From assembly GCA_017518025.1 (NCBI GenBank), contig JAFWWR010000336.1:1-5889 (forward strand): DNA of 5,889 bases, read 5' to 3'. Of this stretch, positions 5,536 through 5,889 are shown in pieces. A program made the position numbers and the translations under genes. Position 1 is the stretch's first letter, and each line of letters opens with the position of its first letter. The notes beneath the pieces are model-generated. The model did no database searches. It saw only the letters and a list, made by a program, of their open reading frames with translations, and was not told where the DNA came from. Source of the DNA: Clostridia bacterium. GTDB lineage: Bacteria > Bacillota > Clostridia > Oscillospirales > CAG-272.

Positions 5536-5698
5536 TTCAGGCGGATTATTCTCTGTTTTTTCCGGGAACGCACATCCGGAAACGGAGCGAAAACCGTTTT
5601 CGCCATTTGCAGAAATACCCTGCTACCGCATTAAGACGCTGATTGGTTACCGGTCGTTTCTTCAACGCCGGCGGGGGTTATAAAGAATCTGCATTTGT
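5536..5698. other. Intergenic leader region upstream of the ATPase, with a hairpin at 5587-5603
   Basis: This stretch separates the upstream partial gene from the ATPase on the same strand. It contains a perfect 7-bp stem with a three-base loop, GCGAAAA-CCG-TTTTCGC (5587-5603), and a weaker TCCGG/CCGGA pair (5561-5565, 5576-5580). On the minus strand, AATAAT-like and TATAAC-like -10 candidates occur, but none has a convincing -35 box, so I do not call a promoter. No T-tailed terminator for the upstream gene is seen. Whether the ATPase has its own promoter is therefore open. Confidence 0.4.
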
Positions 5699-5889
5699 CT
5701 AATATACATTTCCGTTCTCACGGAATCCACGCCACACGTTTTCGAAGAACGTGTCGTCCTCCGGAATGGGTCTCACCGGTCTCCAGACGGCGAAAAACTT
5801 CTCGCCGTCCCACCGGATCTCCTGCACTCTTCCGTTTGCCTCTCCGTTTCCGGGGACGAAGCGGAACGTCTCGGGGAGTCCGCATCGCA
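5699..5889 (-). CDS. C-terminal end of an unrecognised protein, 5' part missing
   Basis: An open frame enters from the window edge and ends at TAG (5701-5699), giving the last 62 residues. The sequence includes LPETFRFVPGN (4-14), VQEIRWDGEKFFAVWRPV (21-38) and DTFFENVWRGF (45-55): an aromatic-rich, mixed-charge, soluble-looking C-terminus with no membrane segment. The alternation of hydrophobic and polar residues and the GC-rich third codon positions support real coding; the other two minus-strand frames give unnatural Arg/Ser/Pro-rich peptides. I do not recognise the family. It lies 177 bp upstream of the ATPase on the same strand, too far to assume an operon. Confidence 0.65.
   Translation of the reverse strand, partial: RCGLPETFRFVPGNGEANGRVQEIRWDGEKFFAVWRPVRPIPEDDTFFENVWRGFRENGNVY

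Overview
The window is bacterial chromosomal DNA. Evidence is compact GC-rich genes, AGGAG-type ribosome binding sites and sigma70-type promoters, one of them with both hexamers at consensus. It carries five protein genes, two of them cut by the window edges. I cannot place the organism firmly. An AMP-forming CoA ligase next to an amidohydrolase and a sodium symporter, plus a convergent intergenic gap filled with palindromic ATATCGC-linked repeats, would suit an anaerobic gut-type bacterium such as a GC-rich Clostridia or Synergistota member. This is a low-confidence inference from gene style, not a database match.

Left half (1-3672): a divergent catabolic-looking locus. On the minus strand, a COG2159-type amidohydrolase (947-1765) is followed after 14 nt by an acyl-CoA synthetase/AMP-dependent ligase (1-932, its 3' end beyond the window). 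Both are probably read from a promoter with perfect TTGACA and TATAAT hexamers at 1804-1833. On the plus strand, a sodium:solute symporter (2045-3616) is read from an extended -10 promoter at 1954-1982 and ends at a strong intrinsic terminator (3633-3672). An exact 9-bp inverted repeat flanks the symporter promoter and is a candidate operator. Together the three genes suggest import of an organic acid by the symporter, hydrolytic or decarboxylating processing by the amidohydrolase, and CoA activation by the ligase. The substrate is not readable from the sequence.

Centre (3673-4030): a non-coding gap between convergent genes. Three isolated hairpins come first. Then follows a mosaic array (3828-3998) of small palindromes of unrelated sequence, separated by a 7-bp linker that reads GCGATAT in the left half and ATATCGC (its reverse complement) in the right half. 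A 13-bp perfect inverted repeat encloses three of the hairpins, and a 14-bp-stem hairpin (3999-4031) abuts the stop codon of the next gene. This is the most unusual part of the window.

Right half (4031-5889): on the minus strand, a HerA/FtsK-like P-loop ATPase of the DUF853 type (4031-5521) with a highly charged Lys/Glu tail. Upstream of it, after a 177-bp gap, lies the C-terminal end of an unrecognised protein (5699-5889).
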